Assembly (NCBI GenBank): GCA_963513935.1
Contig: OY740767.1
Span: 156,246,431 to 156,310,430, forward strand
Direction of reading: 5' to 3'
DNA: 64,000 bases
Source: Aphrophora alni
Taxonomy: Eukaryota > Arthropoda > Insecta > Hemiptera > Aphrophoridae
Part shown: positions 57,846-64,000 of the stretch, piece by piece
How the letters are laid out: every line of letters starts with the position of its first letter
Numbering within the stretch: position 1 is the stretch's first letter
Notes under the pieces: generated by a model
Told to the model about the DNA's origin: nothing
Database searches by the model: none
The model's input: the letters and a program-made list of their open reading frames with translations, nothing else
Translations under genes and position numbers: made by a program

Positions 57846-58566
57846 TAGGGTAGTCACAAAAGATCCATTTGGTTCGCAGTGACAAGAGACTGTATACCCT
57901 CGGACTCCAAATTCACTAACTAGTGTAACTTACCTTACCAGTTGTAGATCAAAATCTGTAATTATGTTGATATTGATGTAATGTACTAGATGCTGCTGTG
58001 ATGACTGATGTTCTATAAGTAGCTTGATGGTGAATTTTCTGGATGCTGTTGAAAATGATGGATGATCTGGTTGTTGTTGATGATGAATGAAGATCACTGT
58101 AATTCTAATACAAACAATTTCATAATATATTCAGTTATAAAATATATAATCATTTACAAAGGAATGAAAATAGAATGCAGAGATTTCAAGAAACATTGAT
58201 TAAATAAACCATTAAAAAATATTCAGAACATAACTACAATTAGGTGTTACAAAATTCATTGGTACAATTTTAATAATATGCCTATATAAAATTGTAACTT
58301 TTTGATATCGAAGAGGTTGTTGAATTTTCTTTAAGTATGTCCTTAAAATGTCCCTATATGAAAAGGATTAAATCCGGATTATAATATTCTTTTGTTTTTT
58401 TATTTACAAAGTATAAGGTAAGTTAACATTCCAACCTCAATTTTTTAACCAATCTTCATGTTTCATGGTTATTAACCAACAGATTTAAAAACGGAATTTA
58501 AAAACAAATTAATGAGCCACAAGATAACTTATTCAGCCACATCATACAATGTAATACAAATGGATC

Positions 58567-58835
58567 CTATAAATTACTATCCAAAAATTGGTTTCTTAGA
58601 TCCTTGTAGGAAATGTTAAATTGTATTGGTACATCAAGGGGTCTTGCACAAAGTAGGGTAGGTTTGTTTATAACAGTTGTTGCACAAGTTTTTTGAACCT
58701 CATAACTGTGTATGACACTACCATCTTTATATTGGTTAGACCCTATTGGGCCTTGTATATGTGTATATATTGAAAAATTTCCACTCGCTTTGCTCATTTC
58801 AGTGACACTTCCCTGCCAGATCTTGTAACTTTACG
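58567..58835 (-). CDS. Candidate terminal exon, unassigned
   Basis: The minus strand is open from an acceptor-like TTACAAG near 58835: IWQGSVTEMSKASGNFSIYT, then HIQGPIGSNQYKDGSVIHSY and on to QFLDSNL and a stop at 58567. Composition is balanced and protein-like, with two Pro-Leu-Asp-Val type segments (LCARPLDVPIQF), unlike chance AT-rich frames. No family is recognised. It could be the last exon of a minus-strand gene whose other exons lie to the right, or part of an unrecognised transposon. Confidence 0.32.
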
Positions 58836-59349
58836 AATATCACATTTTCTTGAGATGTCAGGGATAGAAATGATATTTTTTATCTAATTGAATAACAATT
58901 AAAATGCTTATAAATGTAATAACACTCAAGATATATATATAAAAAAAAATTAATGGCTATCATTTTGAGATTTTTTATTTTCAATAGGATTCTTTAAGAG
59001 TCACCTATATAAATTACATGTTCCTAACTTAATTTTATTTAGTTTAGTATAACTTAAAAAGATAAATCAATAGTATATCCTTTCACAGACTCTTTTTATT
59101 GTGGTGCTAGATGCGGTAATCTGAAGTGACCTTAGGGCATAAGATTGTGCATTGTAGTGAAGGCTGTAAAGTCAGATTGAGGATCTCAATTTACTAATGT
59201 ATGTCTCCTTGCACAGTGATTTAGTGATTTACCACAAGAGCAAGATTACAGCTCTAGGTAGAATAGCAATGTGGTGCTGGTCTTAGAATAAATATAAAAA
59301 AGACAAGAGATTCGAGGACATAAACAAGGTGGGGTTATATTAAAGGAGA

Positions 59350-59870
59350 AATTTTTAATAAACAGATGATGTTAAAATTCACATTAAAAATGCAAATGAA
59401 GCCTTCCTGTAACTGTATATGGTATGGAGAAATAGAAATTGTTTTATAAAGATGAGTCTTTTTAATACTAATAAAAAGTTGATGTTGCTGTATGGCTGCA
59501 AGACCTGGTAATTATCGCCAACTGTGACCAGTCATTGCAGGTTTTTGTAAAATGTTTTCCGTGAAGGATCCTTGGGATCTGTTAACAGAAGAAGGTTACA
59601 AATGAGGACTTGTGGACAAGTATACAGAACAGCGTCCTATAGAGTTGGATATCAAGAGGAAGAAATGGAAGCGGATATAACACACCCTCAGAAAAGATGA
59701 CGGTGCCATAGAGAGACAGGCTTATAATTATAATCCCCATGGAGTGATGGAGGCCTAAGGAGATATGTGAAGAGAGAAGTGGGCCAGGCAGGCAAAACAG
59801 ATGGACATAAAAGAAGTGCTGCTGACAGACATGAATGAAAAGCACTTATGGAAAGACTCCAAAAAGACAA
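59350..59870 (+). pseudogene. RTE-like endonuclease-reverse transcriptase, C-terminal relic
   Basis: Broken frames give FNTNKKLMLLYGCKTW (about 59464-59511; usual form FNTNVKSVLLYGCETW), then RPIELDIKRKKWKRI-like and HTLRKDDGAIERQAYNYNPH-like text around 59640-59745, the C-terminal hallmark of insect RTE-type elements (RWIGHTLRK...IxRQALxWNPQG). Stops and frameshifts throughout. Followed at 59880-59940 by AATAAACTAATTACATTTAT, which may be a separate decayed retroelement end. Confidence 0.68.
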
Positions 59871-60589
59871 AAGCTTTGTTATAATAAACTAATTACATTT
59901 ATTTTCCAACTGGTTCCATTCTTACACAGTCATTATCAAATGACAAATTAATATGTGAAACTAATTGTACAATAAAACTTGTTGAGCAGAATATTAATAT
60001 ATTTTAAATCAGCTGTGTTACATAAGCAGTTGAGTAAGCCTGTAGAATGTTATGCTTGGAAATCAAATGTGTTCATAAGAATATGATGGTAAAGCCATCA
60101 TGTAGCAAGCTAGTGTTGTAAAAAGACAGGTAATATCAAGCTTGGCGAGAAACATCTTATCAGTTTATAGTCCAAGACAACCTCTTTCATACATATACAA
60201 TATGTTGATATAAAACAGTTCAACATAGGAATAAATGTGGTGTAGATCTGAAAACAGGACAAAAAAATAGAAATTTCTGTAAATAACCTAAAAAGTTAAC
60301 TTCAAAACGTATTTTTTTAATTCCATGAAAATGTTAAAAAATTCCACTATTTTTAAGTTATTTATAGAATTGATAGATTAAGACATATAAATAACATCAA
60401 AGTTAAAATTATTACTCTGTATGTTCATTTAATGTTACTTAAATCAGATTATTTTAAGAATTTAGTTACAAAAGATACCTCAATAATTATTATAAAATTA
60501 CTTTCAGTTTCATAATAGAAACATATTATACTTACATGTGAAATTATATTTCTTTAAAACCATTTATGTAGTCGCTATCATACCTACAG

Positions 60590-60850
60590 ATAACACTTTT
60601 TTCCTTTGTTACTTAAAGGTGAAAAAGCTCTGTCATCGTCACCTTATAACAAAAAGAAGATGAAATAAATACCCCTTGTCCTAGAATAATTTAATTGTGT
60701 TTACATTGCAAAAGAACAAGAATTGGGTCAAGAGAAGGATCTATCCCAAGATTATATGAAATAAAATGTAAAGATCCAGCTAAGATCCTCGAGTTTGCTA
60801 CTCGCTATAGTGAGCCTCTGAAGAATGACGAATATTACTTTTCCTTTAGA
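60590..60850 (+). repeat. Interspersed repeat family R, copy 4
   Basis: Blocks in order: GTCATCGTCACCTTATAA, AAAAAGAAGATGAAATAAA, TTGCAAAAGAACAAGAATTG, GATCTATCCCAAGATTATATG, AAAGATCCAGCTAAGATCC, and GTGAGCCTCTGAAGAATGACG near the end. Collinear with the copy at 50100-50370. Confidence 0.7.
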
Positions 60851-61384
60851 CAATGAAATGCAAAGACAGTAACACAAGTTCAATGCAATTACGATTGTCA
60901 CACTTACTCCATCTACATATACTCTGAGTATGTAAAAATACTACAATTTAAGTAAAGTATCATTGGAACAATTACTTCAGTGAAAAGTTACGCTGTTCTA
61001 TGGCTGCAGTGCTTTAATTAACACTTGTATACAATAGTATGGAAAAGTTACTAATGCTATTTAATCTCAGTCACATATACATATATCACACACAAAAAAA
61101 AAACAAATTGTTAATCCAACTACACACTACTAAAGCTATACATACCTATATAACTTAGTGTTTGAGTATTTTGACTACATTGGATTGACTGTAGTCCTTG
61201 CTCATACATTGTGTGTGCATGGGAAAATGTTTTTCCTTTACTTGGTCACAATGCCTGAACAAATAAACATGTATAAATGGTCACAGCAACACCTGAATAA
61301 ATATTTAACAGAATCAAGATCAACATTGTTTAATTTAAATTAAATAATCACCCATGGAGCAATCAATCACACTTTAAAAAAAAA

Positions 61385-61470
61385 ATTATTAATTGTTTTA
61401 AAAGGTAAATAACCTTTAGGTCATCATCACCTTATAAATAAAAAAGTCAAACGTGTGCTAAAACCACACA
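61385..61470 (+). repeat. Interspersed repeat family R, truncated copy 5
   Basis: It keeps only the left part (GGTCATCATCACCTTATAAA plus the A-rich tract), then diverges. Confidence 0.5.
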
Positions 61471-62289
61471 ACTTAGGCTCAGTAGGCATATAGGGAAAAT
61501 TGTTTTTATAAAGTCAAAGTCATTTAAGTGACAGTTTAAATATTACAGACAGATATGCAATAAAATTATACAGGTCCTTGGTTTTAACTACAGATTATAA
61601 TAAAGAGAAATAAATGAAAATGGAATCCATCTTTTAATGGCTATTTAAGTGTTTGTTTCACATGTCATAAAAACTGTTTTTAAAATTTAAAAGCTATGAA
61701 TTTCTAATTGTGTGGTTAAATGAAGTTCTATTTGTTGTACAAAAAACTATAATAGATGATTTCAAACTGCAATTTAATTTCAAAACCAATATTTTTTTTT
61801 TCAGAATTGTAGATGTTCATTAGTATTTTCTTTTTTTACTTTGTAGCATAAACTGTGTTTTAGTTGAGGGGGTGAGGATGAACATGATATCCGACAATTG
61901 AAATTTAGTTTAGCGCCAACATATTAATTTTTCAACAAATAAGCATACATATTCATAATCAGAATATAATCTAGTTTTATTTGATAACCCAGTCATATTT
62001 CAAAATATTTCATCTTTATAGTTCGAGTATTTTGGATTTTGGTTACTACAGTACTATATTTTTCCTATATGTGGGACAATACAAATAATTTAAATACAAA
62101 GTTTGAAATATTTAGAATTTATTGTCTTGTCTGTGTTGACTGGTTGCGACTTACAGACAGTTGTATAGACTGTCCGCCAAATTAGAGACACACATTAAAA
62201 ATAATTATCGTTGATTTTAACATTGAACTCTACAAAGGAAAAAATAACATAAAATAAAGACCAATAACCCTCGAATACTCAAATAGCAT

Positions 62290-62760
62290 CAGGGCTGAAT
62301 AAGCATCCTCATGCTTAGTACACCTTCGATTGAGAGATACCTATTTAACTCACAATGTGTTGTGCATCAGTGATTGTTTAAAAGTGAGAGAACAAACATT
62401 CATGATGAGAAATGAAGAGCAATCTGTAGTCAGTGATGAATCGCTTCAGAAAATTCATGAAAAATCTTTGAAAACCGCTGTTTGCAATCTTTGAACAATG
62501 TAAACATTATCGCAGTGTTTGAGAATTGTGGAACAACTATCATTTCTATGTGAGACTTCAATAACTAAAAAAGCCCATTTAGAACAAACGCCTTGGTTTG
62601 CAGACTTCTGGTTTCCTATTTATGTCTGTCAACCGTCATATCACTCGGCGAACAATACATATTATGATCCATCAATTCAAATGCATATAGTCCGGATATA
62701 ACTCCCAGTGATTTTTACCTATCATGTGTGGTGATGTGAAAAATCATAATTTATAATAGA
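62290..62760 (+). pseudogene. Mariner transposase debris
   Basis: Short stretches in different frames recall mariner transposase: VREQTFMMRNEEQSVVSDES (about 62390-62450, for the family's RxSVVSDE region) and near 62680-62725 YSPDITPSDFYL-like text in one frame (TAGTCCGGATATAACTCCCA). The middle is deleted and no TIRs were found. Immediately upstream, 62225-62300 resembles part of repeat family R. Confidence 0.5.
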
Positions 62761-62859
62761 TTTAAAATCCGCGGTTTAGCGCCGAAAACAGGCTGTTCAA
62801 ATCATAATTTTATTCAATAACTTCATAAATAAAAGAAAAATAGATTTTCAAGAAAACCA

Positions 62860-63929
62860 AATATGTAATAATGTCAATTTTAGTATAATTTGTTTTTTAT
62901 AAATAGAATATGTAAAATTTGTGTTATGTGGGGAGTATGTTGAACTTTGGTAACGTTTACCGGAACAGCTCTCTTGCGGAAGAGAGAAAAATCTCGTGCT
63001 TAGATCAGTCTTCGTTTGGGGCTAGTTGCTCTAAGACCTATGAATGGCAGTTCTCCGAGTTTCTGTTAGAACATTAAAAAATGTGTTCAGAAGTTAAATT
63101 TGTGAAAGACATGGTGTATTAACAATTTCAAAAGTGCTAAGACAATATTGTTTTCAATAAATAAACTTTTAAATGAAAAGGCGTAATAACTTGCAATTTT
63201 TAGTTATGTTGTGCAATCGCTGCCACGTGATTTTCGAATTCTCGACAAAGAACTCTTCTATAAGATATATGGAACAATTAAAGTTAGCATAAGACATTAA
63301 TAATTGGTTGTAATACATGTACAACAAAATAAATCTCGTGAGCGATGAACAAAAGACAATTCGTTGATAGTGGACAAAGCATCTCTAAAATTAGCACGCA
63401 GTCACATGGAAAGACACGAATCATCCTTCGAGGAAAAGTGTTTTCTTTTATAAAGAACATAACGTGATTTGGTATAACACGTTTAGACTTTCATTATTTA
63501 ACCATATATATGTACTTTGAACAATTTAGACTTTTTTTTATATACTTTCAAGATATATATTTGATATCATAAAATTATGTATTTCATTAATAAGATTCAA
63601 TGTGTTTGTTGAGGAGTCTTTAAGTAAAATAATATGATCAAATAAAGTTATTTGTTTTATTAATAAAACTAATTCTCAATTTCAGTAAAAATTATATTTT
63701 TTATAATTAAAATATTTGCTATGAGAAGTAAAGTAAAATCCTTTTTCATTATTTTTTGGAGTTGCAACTAAATAACTTAAAGTTATTAATATAATTTGAT
63801 TAGATTCTTTTTCAAATGATAGTAATATTGATAGGATGTAAGATGTCTTATATAAATTTTTCTTTTTTTATTTCTGTTACATGAATCTAATGTGTTTTAT
63901 GTTTAATAAATTTTTATGTAATATTTCAG
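62860..63929. other. No supported gene; possible upstream region of the next gene
   Basis: A less AT-rich patch at 62930-63060 (with TTTACCGGAACAGC and TCTTGCGGAAGAG) might be an untranslated exon or promoter of the gene whose exon starts at 63930. This is speculation from composition. Confidence 0.25.
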
Positions 63930-64000
63930 AGACAAGTGTTTTCATTTTTGAAACCCAGAATCACTGTGAGTACACTGTAAAAAGAGCTTGCGACCCCAGA
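63930..64000 (+). CDS. Candidate exon running off the window end, unassigned
   Basis: After a TTTCAG acceptor (63924-63929), phase +2 reads TSVFIFETQNHCEYTVKRAC followed by DPR, open to the last base. Two Cys and a balanced composition suggest a secreted or luminal domain. The only loose resemblance I can see is to the C-Y-x-V/F...AC pattern of mannose-6-phosphate-receptor-type or thaumatin-like domains. Too short to decide. Confidence 0.35.

Noticed and set aside
59880..59945. Penelope-like end (decayed hammerhead-like text on the minus strand)
   Set aside because: Too few paired positions remain to support it; kept only as a remark.
1..64000. tRNA, rRNA, bacterial operons, viral genes
   Set aside because: No cloverleaf, rRNA-like, Shine-Dalgarno-led gene strings or viral protein motifs were seen.

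Overview
The window is AT-rich, intron-bearing animal DNA, most likely from an insect and perhaps a hemipteran. The evidence is canonical GT-AG introns, TTAGG-type (CCTAA) repeats inside a minisatellite, and a typical arthropod mix of hAT, mariner, piggyBac, Penelope-like and non-LTR relics. No bacterial, viral or CRISPR features are present. The species call is inference from repeat content only.

Two genes are clear. Both encode diacylglycerol/monoacylglycerol acyltransferase 2 family (DGAT2/MOGAT) proteins and lie in tandem on the + strand. Copy A enters the window already in progress: exons at 1173-1347, 6461-6660 and 11535-11695, with the 5' exons lying upstream of base 1. Copy B is complete: exons at 28018-28241, 31667-31932, 33486-33660, 36253-36452 and 36563-36720, 340 residues. 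Shared exons have the same phases, and the two internal exons have identical lengths (175 and 200 bp), so the pair arose by gene duplication. Both would act at the endoplasmic reticulum and lipid droplet in the last acylation of triacylglycerol synthesis.

Everything else is mostly mobile or repetitive DNA. Introns of copy A hold a long hairpin, a LINE relic, a hAT with 8-bp target duplications, an older hAT relic carrying a nested hAT, a LINE tail and a hAT-type MITE. At 14.07-16.32 kb is a 71-bp minisatellite with embedded CCTAA repeats. At 17.8-19.2 kb are degenerate repeats, another MITE and an inverted pair of hammerhead-like Penelope ends. At 21.76-22.25 kb is a 34-bp array. Introns of copy B hold a piggyBac pseudogene broken by a hairpin element, a TG microsatellite, a hammerhead-bearing hairpin, and a jockey-like LINE fragment with 16-bp target duplications.

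Downstream of copy B, 39.6-45.9 kb is a 321-bp satellite with a 2,633-bp higher-order repeat. It is followed by a mariner-like element with TIRs (47.3-49.2 kb), a 5'-truncated Penelope-like element with RT and GIY-YIG endonuclease (50.5-52.5 kb, minus), a second mariner (53.7-54.7 kb), an internally deleted R1/LOA-like LINE (57.2-57.9 kb), an RTE-like relic (59.3-59.9 kb) and mariner debris (62.3-62.8 kb). The last 70 bases may be an exon of the next gene. No host gene other than the DGAT2 pair could be identified with confidence; four short unassigned exon candidates are listed as such. I found no coherent new gene system; the most novel-looking signals are the hairpin elements with 15-bp target duplications and the paired hammerhead-like motifs.
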